A stretch of DNA of 43,016 bases, taken from contig JBJKQL010000079.1 of the NCBI GenBank assembly GCA_046705265.1, positions 1 through 43,016 of the forward strand, written 5' to 3'. A model generated the notes under the pieces. That model was not told the DNA's origin. It worked only from the letters and a program-made list of their open reading frames with translations, and searched no databases. Shown here in pieces: positions 16,147-25,389 of this stretch (the first letter of the stretch is position 1; each line of letters begins with the position of its first letter). The translations under genes and the position numbers were made by a program. The stretch is from JAJYTL01 sp046705265 (GTDB lineage Bacteria; Pseudomonadota; Alphaproteobacteria; Ferrovibrionales; Ferrovibrionaceae).

Positions 16147-16220
16147 TGGAGGCCAGGACGAGAATCGAACTCGTGTACGCGGATTTGCAGTCCGCTGCGT
16201 CACCACTCCGCCACCTGGCC
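16147..16220 (-). tRNA. tRNA-Cys (GCA)
   Basis: A complete 74-nt tRNA on the minus strand. The acceptor arms GGCCAGG and CCTGGCC pair perfectly, the anticodon loop is CTGCAAA (anticodon GCA), the T-loop is TTCGATT, the discriminator is U (expected for tRNA-Cys), and CCA is encoded. It lies between ctaG and pcm. Its own promoter is described at 16230-16258. Confidence 0.95.
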
Positions 16221-16229
16221 GCCTGCCGG

Positions 16230-16258
16230 TGTATAGGTCCGCGCCCGATCCGGGTCAA
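16230..16258 (-). promoter_or_regulatory. tRNA-Cys promoter
   Basis: On the minus strand TTGACC (16253-16258) and TATACA (16230-16235) are 17 bp apart, close to sigma70 consensus in both hexamers. Transcription would begin within a few bases of the mature tRNA 5' end at 16220. Confidence 0.7.
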
Positions 16259-16291
16259 CCCCTCCCCAGGCAAAGCCCGGCAGGCCTGCCG

Positions 16292-16320
16292 TTGCCCTGC
16301 TGTTCCCCTTGTTATATAAC
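16292..16320 (+). promoter_or_regulatory. pcm promoter
   Basis: TTGCCC (16292-16297) and TATAAC (16315-16320) with a 17-bp spacer, ahead of the pcm ATG at 16353. Predicted leader of about 25 nt. It is divergent from the tRNA-Cys promoter, only about 35 bp away. Confidence 0.6.
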
Positions 16321-16352
16321 CGCCCCAGCTCTCACTCGACACTGGTCCGAAT

Positions 16353-17006
16353 ATGCATTTCGATCCTGCCATTGCACGCCGCAACATGGTTTTGAGCCAG
16401 ATCCGGCCGTTTCAGGTCACCGACGAAGCAGTGATCGCGGCCATGTCCAAGGTGCCGCGCGAGCGCTTCGTTGCGCCCGAGCTTGCAGCGCTCGCCTATA
16501 TCGACGAAGACGTGGCGATAGCACCCGGCCGCGCATTGCTTGCGCCGGCTATTTTCGCCCGCCTTTTGCAAGTCGCTGAGATCGCGCCGAATGACAAGGT
16601 GCTCGATATCGGGGCTGCGACCGGCTATAGCGCGGCGGTCCTGTCGGAACTTGCGGGGAAGGTGATCGCGCTTGAGAACGACCCCGAGCTCGCGGTCGCG
16701 GCGCGTGGCCTGCTCGGGACCATGGCGCCGACGGTCGAGGTGGTGCAGGGTGCACTTGAGCACGGCGATTCGCAGCATGCGCCTTTCGATGTGATGGTCT
16801 TTGAAGGCGCGATTGACGAGATGCCGGGGGCGCTTTTGGGCCAGCTTGCGGATGGCGGGCGGGCGGTTGCCGTGGTCGGCGAGCGCGGTCGGACCAAGGC
16901 GACTATCTATCGCCGCCACAAAGGAGAAATCGCCGCCCGATCGCTCTTTGATGCGACGGCGCCGTGTCTTCCGGGCTTCGCCAAGGCGCATCGTTTCGTC
17001 TTCTGA
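16353..17006 (+). CDS. pcm: Protein-L-isoaspartate O-methyltransferase family protein
   Basis: A 217-residue class I SAM methyltransferase of the Pcm family, which starts repair of isoaspartyl residues in aged proteins. The N-terminal segment MHFDPAIARRNMVLSQIRPF and VPRERFVAPE are family marks, and the SAM-binding motif I is VLDIGAATGYS (residues 83-93). The acidic loop of motif II appears as VIALENDPEL. This is the short alphaproteobacterial form, whose activity is less studied than the enterobacterial enzyme. In related genomes a tolC gene usually follows; here the next gene is popZ after 125 bp. Confidence 0.85.
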   Translation: MHFDPAIARRNMVLSQIRPFQVTDEAVIAAMSKVPRERFVAPELAALAYIDEDVAIAPGRALLAPAIFARLLQVAEIAPNDKVLDIGAATGYSAAVLSELAGKVIALENDPELAVAARGLLGTMAPTVEVVQGALEHGDSQHAPFDVMVFEGAIDEMPGALLGQLADGGRAVAVVGERGRTKATIYRRHKGEIAARSLFDATAPCLPGFAKAHRFVF

Positions 17007-17131
17007 CGTTCAAAGGCGCGGAGCCGTGTGCACTATCCGTCTCACCTCGCGATCGGGCCCCTCAGGGCTGGCTTTTTCAGCGCGTCTGCCTTAGGTTGAG
17101 GGTCAGGGGGGCTGGGTTTGGGGACAAGGAG

Positions 17132-17842
17132 ATGAGCGAGACCAAGGCGCAATCAGAGCCGACGATGGAGGAGATTCTCGCCTCGATCCGGCGGATCATT
17201 TCCGACGATGGCGCCGATACCGTGGAGAAGACCGCACAGGCCCAGAAACCTGCCGCTGCGCCGGCAGCGTCAGCCGTGTCGCCTTCGCCTGCCGCGTCCG
17301 TAACGGAGACTGCTGCGGCTGACGTCCTCGAACTCACCCAGATGGTCAAGGACGATGGATCGGTGGTGGATTTGGCGGCCGCGCCCGAGGCAGAACATTC
17401 ACCGGAGCCTGAGGTGGCTGCCTCTGACGAATCCGCCGCGTCATCTCCGCAACCACCGCCGATGGCGGAGCCGCCTTCAGTGGAGCAGGATTGGGCGCCA
17501 CAGCCGGAGCCCGCGACGGCGCCGGAGCCGCCGCCGCGTCCTTCAGCGCAACAGGAGATGCCCATGGCGTCGGATAACACGCAGGATGAACCCGGCCTGA
17601 TGTCTCCCTCGCCCGCCGGAACCACAACCTCCGCCTTCGCCGCGCTCGCCGCCGCGGTCGATTCGAGCCGCGGGCTTGCCGTCGGCTCAGGTAACCGGAC
17701 GCTCGAGGATCTAGTGCGGGAGATGCTGCGCCCGATGTTGCGACAGTGGCTTGACACCAACTTGCCGTCCCTTGTCGGACGTATCGTCGAGCGAGAAGTG
17801 GCGAAGCTCGCGGGCCGAGCGGAGGATGACCGCTGGCGTTGA
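17132..17842 (+). CDS. popZ: PopZ-family protein (DUF2497)
   Basis: A 236-residue protein with the PopZ layout. A conserved N-terminal helix (PTMEEILASIRRIISDDG, residues 10-27) is followed by a long Pro/Ala/Glu-rich acidic disordered linker. The conserved C-terminal oligomerisation helices are LEDLVREMLRPMLRQWLDTN and VGRIVEREVAKLAGRA. In Caulobacter, PopZ forms a polar network that anchors the chromosome origin; the same role here is inferred. It precedes valS by 64 bp, the usual alphaproteobacterial order. The start at 17132 has AAGGAG directly adjoining and GGGGA 7 nt upstream. Confidence 0.82.
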   Translation: MSETKAQSEPTMEEILASIRRIISDDGADTVEKTAQAQKPAAAPAASAVSPSPAASVTETAAADVLELTQMVKDDGSVVDLAAAPEAEHSPEPEVAASDESAASSPQPPPMAEPPSVEQDWAPQPEPATAPEPPPRPSAQQEMPMASDNTQDEPGLMSPSPAGTTTSAFAALAAAVDSSRGLAVGSGNRTLEDLVREMLRPMLRQWLDTNLPSLVGRIVEREVAKLAGRAEDDRWR

Positions 17843-17906
17843 ATGCCAGGGGTATCACCGTTTCCGGCACACAGATTTCCACAGGCAAAGCGAGAGTTTT
17901 TCGCCA

Positions 17907-20564
17907 ATGTTGCCGAAGACCTATCGACCGGATGAGGTCGAAAGCCGTCTTTACGCTCGATGGGAAGAAAGTGGCGCCTTTGCCTGTGGCCGTCGGCCTG
18001 CGGCCGAGCCCTTTTGCATGGTTATCCCGCCACCCAATGTTACCGGCAACCTGCACATGGGCCATGCGCTCAATAACACGCTGCAGGATGTTCTGGTGCG
18101 TTTCCAACGCATGCGGGGCCGCGATTGTCTGTGGCAACCCGGCACGGACCACGCCGGCATCGCGACCCAGATGGTGGTGGAACGCCAGCTCGAAGCGGAA
18201 GGTAAAAGCCGCATCCGGCTCGGCCGTGCCGCCTTCCTCGACCGCGTGTGGCGCTGGAAGGCAGAGTCAGGCGGCGCGATCACGCGCCAGCTTCGCCGAC
18301 TCGGGGCCTCCTGCGACTGGAGCCGCGAGCGCTTCACCATGGATCAGGGCCTTTCACAGGCCGTCCGCAAGGTCTTCGTGGAGCTGCATCGCGCCGGCCT
18401 GATCTATCGTGACAAGCGGCTCGTCAATTGGGATCCGAAACTGCATACGGCGATCTCTGATCTCGAGGTCGAAGCGCGCGAGGTCAAGGGCCATCTATGG
18501 CACATCCGCTATCCCATCGACGGGATGCCGGATTCGTTCATCGTCGTCGCGACCACGCGGCCCGAGACCATGCTCGGTGACACCGCCGTCGCCGTGCATC
18601 CCGACGACGAACGCTATAGGCATCTCATTGGACGCTTCGTGGAGTTGCCGCTTGTCGCCCGCAAGATACCGATCGTCGCGGATTCCCACGCTGACCCCGA
18701 GCAAGGTTCGGGCGCGGTCAAAATCACGCCGGCGCATGATTTCGATGATTTCGAAGTCGGTCGACGGCATAATCTGCCGCAGATCAACATTTTCGATATT
18801 GATGCTCGCTTGAACGGCGCCGTGCCGGAGCGCTATCAAGGCCTCGATCGCTACGTCGCCCGTGAAAAAGTTATCGCCGATCTCGAAGCCGCGAGCCTCC
18901 TCGCCAAGACCGAGGACCATGTTCACAAAGTGCCTTATGGCGATCGTTCGGGGGTCGTCATCGAACCCTGGCTCACCGACCAGTGGTATGTGGATGCCGC
19001 GCGTTTGGCCGCACCCGCCATCGCAGCGATCGAGCGGGGCGAGACCCGGTTCGTGCCGCAGCAATGGGAAAAGACCTATTTCGAGTGGATGCGCAACATT
19101 CAGCCCTGGTGCATCTCCAGGCAGCTCTGGTGGGGTCACCGCATTCCGGCTTGGTACGCGCCTGATGGCAAGATCTTTGTTGCGGAGAGCGAGGAAGAGG
19201 CCCTCGCCGAAGCCGAGTCGGATTATGGCACACGGGTCGCGCTGGAACAGGACCCGGACGTGCTCGATACCTGGTTCTCATCCGCGCTTTGGCCCTTCTC
19301 GACGCTCGGTTGGCCGGACCAGACGGTCGAGCTTAAGCGCTATTATCCGACCGCCGTGCTTGTCACTGGGTTCGACATCATCTTCTTCTGGGTTGCCCGC
19401 ATGATGATGATGGGCCTTCAGTTCATGGGCGAGGTGCCGTTTCGTACGGTCTACATCCATGCCCTGGTGCGGGACGAGAAGGGGCAGAAAATGTCGAAGA
19501 GCAAGGGGAACGTGCTCGATCCCCTTGTCCTCGTCGACAGCTTCGGTGCCGATGCTCTGCGCTTTACCTTGGCCGCCATGGCGGCGCCGGGACGCGACGT
19601 GAAGCTCTCGGAAAGCCGCGTCGAAGGTTACCGCAATTTCGCGACCAAGCTTTGGAACGCGGCTCGTTTCGCCGAGATGAACGAATGCCGGCCAAGGGCC
19701 GATTTTCATCCCGGAAATTGCACCGAGGTGGTGAACCGCTGGATTCTGGGCGCGCTGTCCGATACCAGCCGGAGCGTCACGGCCATGCTCGACGGCTTCC
19801 GTTTCGACGAGGCGGCGGGCCAAATCTATCACTTCGTCTGGAACGTGTTTTGCGACTGGTATCTCGAATTCATCAAGCCGCTGCTCTCGGGCGAGGATCG
19901 CAATGCGCGGGACGAGACGCAGGCGGCTTGCGCCTTTGTGCTCGAGAAGATTCTCCATCTTCTCCATCCCTTCATGCCTTTCGTCACCGAGGAACTATGG
20001 CAGCGGCTGGATGAACGCGGCAATGCGCTTCTCATGCTTGCCTCCTGGCCTGGCGACGAATCCATTCCCGCTGATCACGCGGCGATGGCCGAAATGGACT
20101 GGGTGGTGGGGCTGATCTCGGCACTTCGCACTGCGCGGGCCGAGATCAACGTGCCGGCTGCGGCGAAGGTCGAGCTTCGCGTACTCGATGCCAATGCGGA
20201 AAACCAGCGACGTCTCGATCGTCACGTGGAGGCGGTGCGCCGCTTGGCCAGGGTCGAGACCATTGTTGCAGGCGGTATTGTTCCCGAAGACGCCATGCAG
20301 ATCGTGCATGACGAGGCAACGCTCGTGGTGCCGCTTCAGGGCGTCATCGATCTCGAGCAAGAGCGGGCGCGGCTATTACGCGAGAAGGAAAAGGTTGCGG
20401 TCAACCATAGCCGGCTTGCCGCCAAGCTCGAGCGGGGCGATTTCGTCGCCAAGGCACCGGCCGAGGTGGTGGAGGAAAACCGTGAGCGATTGGCTGAAGC
20501 CGCCGCCGTGCTGGCCAAGCTCGATCTCGCGCTCCGTCGTCTCGCCGGCGGGAGCGTCCGGTGA
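17907..20564 (+). CDS. valS: Valine--tRNA ligase
   Basis: An 885-residue class Ia aminoacyl-tRNA synthetase of normal length. The HIGH motif is in PPPNVTGNLHMGHALNNT near residue 45 and the KMSKS loop is GQKMSKSKGNVLDPL. The editing domain includes VATTRPETMLGDTAVAVHP. The C-terminal coiled-coil arm specific to ValRS begins near LQGVIDLEQERARLLREKEK. The start is ATG 17907, where homology begins with MLPKTYRPDEVESRLYARWE; in-frame sequence before it belongs to the popZ region. The stop overlaps the start of the deaminase-like gene. Confidence 0.97.
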   Translation: MLPKTYRPDEVESRLYARWEESGAFACGRRPAAEPFCMVIPPPNVTGNLHMGHALNNTLQDVLVRFQRMRGRDCLWQPGTDHAGIATQMVVERQLEAEGKSRIRLGRAAFLDRVWRWKAESGGAITRQLRRLGASCDWSRERFTMDQGLSQAVRKVFVELHRAGLIYRDKRLVNWDPKLHTAISDLEVEAREVKGHLWHIRYPIDGMPDSFIVVATTRPETMLGDTAVAVHPDDERYRHLIGRFVELPLVARKIPIVADSHADPEQGSGAVKITPAHDFDDFEVGRRHNLPQINIFDIDARLNGAVPERYQGLDRYVAREKVIADLEAASLLAKTEDHVHKVPYGDRSGVVIEPWLTDQWYVDAARLAAPAIAAIERGETRFVPQQWEKTYFEWMRNIQPWCISRQLWWGHRIPAWYAPDGKIFVAESEEEALAEAESDYGTRVALEQDPDVLDTWFSSALWPFSTLGWPDQTVELKRYYPTAVLVTGFDIIFFWVARMMMMGLQFMGEVPFRTVYIHALVRDEKGQKMSKSKGNVLDPLVLVDSFGADALRFTLAAMAAPGRDVKLSESRVEGYRNFATKLWNAARFAEMNECRPRADFHPGNCTEVVNRWILGALSDTSRSVTAMLDGFRFDEAAGQIYHFVWNVFCDWYLEFIKPLLSGEDRNARDETQAACAFVLEKILHLLHPFMPFVTEELWQRLDERGNALLMLASWPGDESIPADHAAMAEMDWVVGLISALRTARAEINVPAAAKVELRVLDANAENQRRLDRHVEAVRRLARVETIVAGGIVPEDAMQIVHDEATLVVPLQGVIDLEQERARLLREKEKVAVNHSRLAAKLERGDFVAKAPAEVVEENRERLAEAAAVLAKLDLALRRLAGGSVR

Positions 20565-20986
20565 GCAAGGGGTCGCTTGCACCCGCGGACGAGGCGCTGA
20601 TCGCAGCGGCGAAGGATTTGATCAAGCAACGCTATAAGGAAAACAGGCACCATATCGCAGCGGCGGCACGCAGCCGTTCGGGCGCCATTTTCACCGCCGT
20701 TCATCTCGATACTTATGTCGGGCGTGCCTCGGTCTGCGCCGAGGCGATCGCAGTCGGCAAGGCCATGGCGGAAGGCGATGGCGATATCGTCGCTTTGGTC
20801 TCCGTGCGCCACCCCCGGCCGCGAGAGGCCAATCAGGAAATACAAGTCGTCTCGCCCTGCGGCATCTGCCGCGAACTGCTCTCGGACTTCGCACCGGACT
20901 GCCATGTTCTGATACCGGAAAACGGTAGCATCAAGCCGGTGCCGATCGCAGCCCTTTTGCCGAACAAATATATCCGCAATCCATGA
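20561..20986 (+). CDS. Cytidine deaminase-like protein
   Basis: A 141-residue zinc deaminase of the cytidine/blasticidin-S deaminase group. The catalytic CAEAIAVG (zinc Cys plus proton-shuttling Glu) and SPCGICRELL (two zinc Cys) are both present and correctly spaced. It probably deaminates cytidine or a related nucleoside in pyrimidine salvage. The GTG start at 20561 overlaps the valS stop (GTGA), with GGGAG upstream, so translation is coupled to valS. The stop codon is the first base of a TGACCG/CGGTCA hairpin (20984-21002) that could weakly separate it from the convergent IOR gene. Confidence 0.82.
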   Translation: MSKGSLAPADEALIAAAKDLIKQRYKENRHHIAAAARSRSGAIFTAVHLDTYVGRASVCAEAIAVGKAMAEGDGDIVALVSVRHPRPREANQEIQVVSPCGICRELLSDFAPDCHVLIPENGSIKPVPIAALLPNKYIRNP

Positions 20987-21019
20987 CCGCGAATGCCGGT
21001 CACGGTGATGGCTGGGCCG

Positions 21020-24000
21020 CTATTCGGCGGCGCTGGCCGTGACTGGCGGCTTGCGGAAGAGCGCGAGAAGCTCCGCTTCCCTCGTTTTCGCGGCCTTCAG
21101 GCTGCGCGCCTTGATGTGGCCGTAACCGCGGATTTGTTCCGGTATCTCCGCGAGTGACACCGCGATCGCGTGATTTTCGGGTGTGAGCTTGGCCGCGAGT
21201 TCGTCGGCCAGGCCGAAGTAATCAGCCACGAGCTGCCGCTCCTCACGCCGCTCCGCCGCATAGCCGAAGATATCGAACGGGCTGCCGCGCAGGCCCCGGA
21301 GCTTTGTCAAAAGCTTGAACGTGCTGAAGACCCAAGGACCATAGGGACGCTTTTGCAGCTCGCCAGTCGCGGCATCGCGACGAGCGAACAGCGGCGGCGC
21401 GAGATGGAACGTCAGCCGATAATCGCCGGCGAATTCAGCCTTCAGCCGTTCAAGGAAGCGGCCATCGGTATAGAGCCGGGCGACCTCGTACTCGTCCTTA
21501 CAGGCCATCAGCTTGTAGGCATACTTGGCGACGGCGGCGGTGAGCCCGGTCATACCTTTACCGCGCTCGCGCTCCGCCGCTTCCACCCTGGCCACGAGGT
21601 CGCGGTAACGCTTGGCATAGGCCGCGTTCTGATAGGCGGTGAGTTCTTTGGCACGATGCTCAATGATCTCCTCCAGCGACTTCGCCGTCCGCGCGGCGTC
21701 AAGCCAGGTCGCCGGCCGAATCGCCGCTTCCACCGTCTTCGGATCATGAGCATAGAGGCGGCCCCAGGCGAAGGTACGCTTGTTGCTCTCAACCGCGACC
21801 TGATTGAGTTCAATCGCCGCCTCGATCGCCGCGAGGCTGATCGGGATCAGGCCGCGCTGAAAGGCATGGCCGAGAAGGAAGAGATTGGTTGCGATGGCAT
21901 CGCCCATGAGCGCGGTGGCGATCTGCGTCGCCTCGACGAACTCGGTGACGTTGTCACCGGCGGCGCGGTGGATTACCTCCTTGACCGCGTCCTGTTGCAA
22001 CGGCGTGTCAGGGTTGAGGGTGAAATCCGCCGTTGGCGTGAAATGGCTGTTGGCGACAACGCGTGTGCCTCCCCGGGTCACGGTGTGGAGCGCCTTGGCG
22101 CTCCCCGTCACCACCAGATCGCAGCCGATCAAGACGTCGGCGCCGCCGCTGCCGATGCGGACGGCGTTCAGGTTCTCAGGGGCCGGTGCGAGGCGGATAT
22201 GGCTGAAGACCGCGCCGCCCTTTTGCGCGAGGCCGGTCATGTCGAGGGTGCTGACGCCGCGGCCCTCGATATGCGCGGCCATGCCGAGAAGCGCGCCAAT
22301 GGTGATGACGCCGGTGCCGCCAACGCCGGCAACCAGGATGTTGTAGGGCTTATCCAAGGCCACCACGGCCGGCATCGGCAAAGCGGCGAAGTAGTCGCCC
22401 TCAACCGGCGAGCGTCCAGCGCTCGCCTTGCGCAAACTGCCGCCCTCGACGGTAACGAAGCTCGGGCAAAAGCCCTTGAGGCAGGAGAAGTCCTTGTTGC
22501 ACGACGACTGGTTGATGTGCCGCTTGCGGCCGAACTCGGTCTCGGCCGGCTCGACCGAAAGACAGTTCGACGTCGACGAACAATCGCCGCATCCCTCGCA
22601 CACCGCCTCGTTGATGAAAACGCGCCGGGCGGGATCGGGAAAGGTGCCGCGCTTGCGCCGCCGGCGCTTTTCCGCGGCGCAGGTCTGGTCGTAGACCAGC
22701 ACCGTCACGCCGGGGATGTCGCGAAGCTCCTTCTGCACCGCATCCAGTTCTTCGCGCGGGCGGACGCGGACGCCCAAGGCGAATTCTGCATTGGCCGGAT
22801 ATTTTTCCGGCTCGTCGGTGACGACGATGACGCGCTTCACGCCTTCGGCCGCCACCTGACGGGTGATTTCCGGCACATTGAGATGACCTTCGACCGGCTG
22901 GCCGCCGGTCATCGCCACGGCGTCGTTGAACAGGATTTTGTATGTGATGTTGACATTGGCGGCGACCGCGGCGCGGATCGCCAAGAGCCCGGAATGATAA
23001 TAGGTGCCATCGCCGATATTGGCGAAGACGTGCTTTTCGTTGGTGAACGGCGCTTGGCCGATCCAAGGCGTCCCTTCGCCCCCCATCTGGGTGAATGTTG
23101 CCGTGCGTCGGTTCATCCACTGCGCCATGAAATGGCAGCCGATGCCAGCGAGCGCCCGGCTGCCTTCCGGCACCCGGGTTGAGGTGTTGTGCGGGCAACC
23201 AGAGCAGAAATAGGGCGTGCGGATGATCTTCGCCTGCTGGACGGCGAGCGCCCGTTCGCGCGCCTCGATCCGGGCGAGGCGCTCCGCCAGCATCTCGAAT
23301 CCGGGCTGGCTCTTCAGCCGCGCCGCCAGAACTTCGGCGACTAAGGTCGGCGAAAGCTCGCCTTCCGAGGGCAGCAGCGGTTGGCCCCGGTCATCTGTTT
23401 TGCCAATGATGCGCGGTCGCCGATCCGCCGGCCAGTTATAGAGCTGATCCTTGATCTGGGTCTCGATCAGCGTGCGTTTTTCCTCGACCACCAGAATTTC
23501 ATCGAGCCCTTCGGCGAATTTGCCGATGCCAACGGGCTCCAGCGGCCAGCTCATGCCGACCTTGTAGAGGCGAAGGCCAAGTCGCGCCGCCGTCGCTTCG
23601 TCGATGCCGAGGTCTTCCAATGCCTGCCGAAGATCGAGATAGGCCTTGCCGGCGGCGATAAGGCCGATACGGGGCGAGGAACCGCCATCGACGATCAAAC
23701 GGTCGCACGGGTTGGCGCGGGCGAAGGCCAGGGCGGCTGGAATCTTTTCCTGATAAAGGCGGCGTTCCTGTGCCATCACATCGTCCGGCCAGCGCAGGTT
23801 GAGTCCGCCTGCCGGCAGCGAGAAATCGGCCGGCGTCACGAAGCGCAGGCGATCGGGGTGAATCTCGACGGAAGCCGAACTCTCCACGGTCTCGGTCACC
23901 GCCTTGAAGGAAATCCAGAGCCCCGCATAGCGCGAAAGAGCAAAACCGAACAGGCCGAAGTCGAGATATTCCTGGACGTTGGCCGGTACCAGAACGGGAA

Positions 24001-24502
24001 TGCCCGCGGCGAGGAAATTGAATTCCGATTGATGCGCCAGGGTCGAGGATTGGGCGCCGTGATCATCGCCCGCAATGACCAGCACGCCACCGTTCTTCGA
24101 CGGGCCTGCCGAATTACCATGTTTCAGGATGTCGCCAGAACGGTCGACTCCCGGCCCCTTGCCGTACCAGATGGCGAAAACGCCGTCATACCGCGCGCCG
24201 TCGAACAGATTGAGCTGCTGGCTGCCCCAGATCGCAGTGGCCGCCAGGTCTTCGTTCACGCCGGGCTGGAAGTGGATGTGGTGGCGCTTGAGGAAGGGCT
24301 TGGCCCGCCACAGCGCCTGATCGTAGCCGCCGAGCGGCGAACCGCGGTAACCCGAAATAAAGCCAGCGGTATTGAGGCCGGCGGCAAGGTCTCTTCCGCG
24401 CTGCAGCATCGGCAGACGCACCAAGGCTTGCGTCCCGGTAAGAAAAACCCGGCCCGTTTGAAGCGTGTACTTATCGTCGAGGGTTACCGCCGCCAACGTC
24501 AT
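21020..24502 (-). CDS. Fused indolepyruvate ferredoxin oxidoreductase family protein
   Basis: A 1160-residue fusion of the alpha (IorA-like) and beta (IorB-like) subunits of a 2-oxoacid:ferredoxin oxidoreductase. The order is an N-terminal pyrimidine-binding half (GYRGSPLGGYDQAL), a TPP-binding region with CSGCPHNTS and IGDGTYYHSG, then a ferredoxin-type segment CEGCGDCSSTSNC with further Cys in SCLKGFCP. A gamma-type domain beginning NILVAGVGGTGVITIG follows, and a C-terminal extension. It would oxidatively decarboxylate aromatic or branched 2-oxoacids to acyl-CoA. AGGA precedes the ATG. It stands alone, and the fused form is normal in Alphaproteobacteria. Substrate range is inferred. Confidence 0.9.
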   Translation of the reverse strand: MTLAAVTLDDKYTLQTGRVFLTGTQALVRLPMLQRGRDLAAGLNTAGFISGYRGSPLGGYDQALWRAKPFLKRHHIHFQPGVNEDLAATAIWGSQQLNLFDGARYDGVFAIWYGKGPGVDRSGDILKHGNSAGPSKNGGVLVIAGDDHGAQSSTLAHQSEFNFLAAGIPVLVPANVQEYLDFGLFGFALSRYAGLWISFKAVTETVESSASVEIHPDRLRFVTPADFSLPAGGLNLRWPDDVMAQERRLYQEKIPAALAFARANPCDRLIVDGGSSPRIGLIAAGKAYLDLRQALEDLGIDEATAARLGLRLYKVGMSWPLEPVGIGKFAEGLDEILVVEEKRTLIETQIKDQLYNWPADRRPRIIGKTDDRGQPLLPSEGELSPTLVAEVLAARLKSQPGFEMLAERLARIEARERALAVQQAKIIRTPYFCSGCPHNTSTRVPEGSRALAGIGCHFMAQWMNRRTATFTQMGGEGTPWIGQAPFTNEKHVFANIGDGTYYHSGLLAIRAAVAANVNITYKILFNDAVAMTGGQPVEGHLNVPEITRQVAAEGVKRVIVVTDEPEKYPANAEFALGVRVRPREELDAVQKELRDIPGVTVLVYDQTCAAEKRRRRKRGTFPDPARRVFINEAVCEGCGDCSSTSNCLSVEPAETEFGRKRHINQSSCNKDFSCLKGFCPSFVTVEGGSLRKASAGRSPVEGDYFAALPMPAVVALDKPYNILVAGVGGTGVITIGALLGMAAHIEGRGVSTLDMTGLAQKGGAVFSHIRLAPAPENLNAVRIGSGGADVLIGCDLVVTGSAKALHTVTRGGTRVVANSHFTPTADFTLNPDTPLQQDAVKEVIHRAAGDNVTEFVEATQIATALMGDAIATNLFLLGHAFQRGLIPISLAAIEAAIELNQVAVESNKRTFAWGRLYAHDPKTVEAAIRPATWLDAARTAKSLEEIIEHRAKELTAYQNAAYAKRYRDLVARVEAAERERGKGMTGLTAAVAKYAYKLMACKDEYEVARLYTDGRFLERLKAEFAGDYRLTFHLAPPLFARRDAATGELQKRPYGPWVFSTFKLLTKLRGLRGSPFDIFGYAAERREERQLVADYFGLADELAAKLTPENHAIAVSLAEIPEQIRGYGHIKARSLKAAKTREAELLALFRKPPVTASAAE

Positions 24503-24885
24503 CGTTCCTATCCTTTCGCGTCGAAGCCGGCAGACGAAAAAGCCTAATGCGTTCCGCCGCGAATGCCAAATCCGGAATGGCGTGGATGGGCTGCGGTCAT
24601 CATCTTCGCAACATCACGTCCGCCCTGAGCAACGCGACGCACGATCGGTTTAAGATTGAACATCATCGGCTGTGATTATTACGCGCAGCGGCATCTTCCT
24701 TTGGCAGAGGCCGAGCGGCGATTCGATCTTCCCAAGACCTGGGGGGCATGGCGGCTTACGTGATCTCAAAGGCTGCTGTCCTCGAACCCATCTGACCGAT
24801 ACCTGATCAAAGCGGGCAGCCGCGAAAATCCTCGAATTCGGCGGGAGCTATTTGGTGCTTGGCGGAGGGGCGGGGTGCCGTCGCC
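24503..24885. other. Intergenic region without an identifiable gene
   Basis: 383 bp between two minus-strand genes. It contains the upstream sequence of the IOR gene. A short plus-strand frame ending near 24760 reads DYYAQRHLPLAEAERRF and looks protein-like, but it has no start codon, no ribosome site and no recognised family. It may be a relic. No clear terminator or promoter was seen. Confidence 0.4.
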
Positions 24886-25233
24886 TTATCGCTCCAAATA
24901 ATCACGCAATGCCACGGCCTGATTGCGCTCTGTGTCGCGCGCGGAATAAAGCAATGTGACGCGCTTCGCCTTCACCATGGCCCGCAGCATTGCGACAGCC
25001 TCGGGCGAACGATCGAGTTCCGCCCAATAGCGTTTGCGGAATTCCATCCACCGTTCCGGCCGATGGCCGAACCATTGACGAAGAACGGTGCTCGGAGCCA
25101 AATCCTTTAGCCATAGCGCATCGCCGAGTGCGTCTTTCCGCACCCCTCGCGGCCATATCCGATCGACCAGGACGCGTTGGCCATCGTCCTCTTCCCTCGG
25201 TTCATAGATTCGCTTGATGCTCAGCCTCGTCAT
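24886..25233 (-). CDS. YeaO-like DUF488 protein
   Basis: A 115-residue protein of the short DUF488 (YeaO) group: IKRIYEPREEDDGQRVLVDRIWPRG near the start, WLKDLAPSTVLRQWFGH in the middle and LLYSARDTERNQAVALRDYL at the end. The function of the group is not known. The ATG at 25233 is chosen because homology begins there; longer in-frame starts exist. It is divergent from the molybdopterin oxidoreductase gene with 156 bp between them. Confidence 0.83.
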   Translation of the reverse strand: MTRLSIKRIYEPREEDDGQRVLVDRIWPRGVRKDALGDALWLKDLAPSTVLRQWFGHRPERWMEFRKRYWAELDRSPEAVAMLRAMVKAKRVTLLYSARDTERNQAVALRDYLER

Positions 25234-25389
25234 GGCCTGGCCGCCGACCGTGCTTAAAGCCATTGCCGTCAGTCTACAGGGAAACGGCAGGACCGGGAGA
25301 CGCGCTTTTCGAATTCGGAACCGAAGATTATCGCCGTTGCCGGTCCGTGGTGTTCGGGCGTAGCATTGCCGGGAAGGAATGACGACGAG

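Noticed and set aside
17058..17080. GCCC-CTCA-GGGC followed by TTTTT as a terminator between pcm and popZ
   Set aside because: The stem is only four base pairs and is separated from the T-run, so it is too weak to call.
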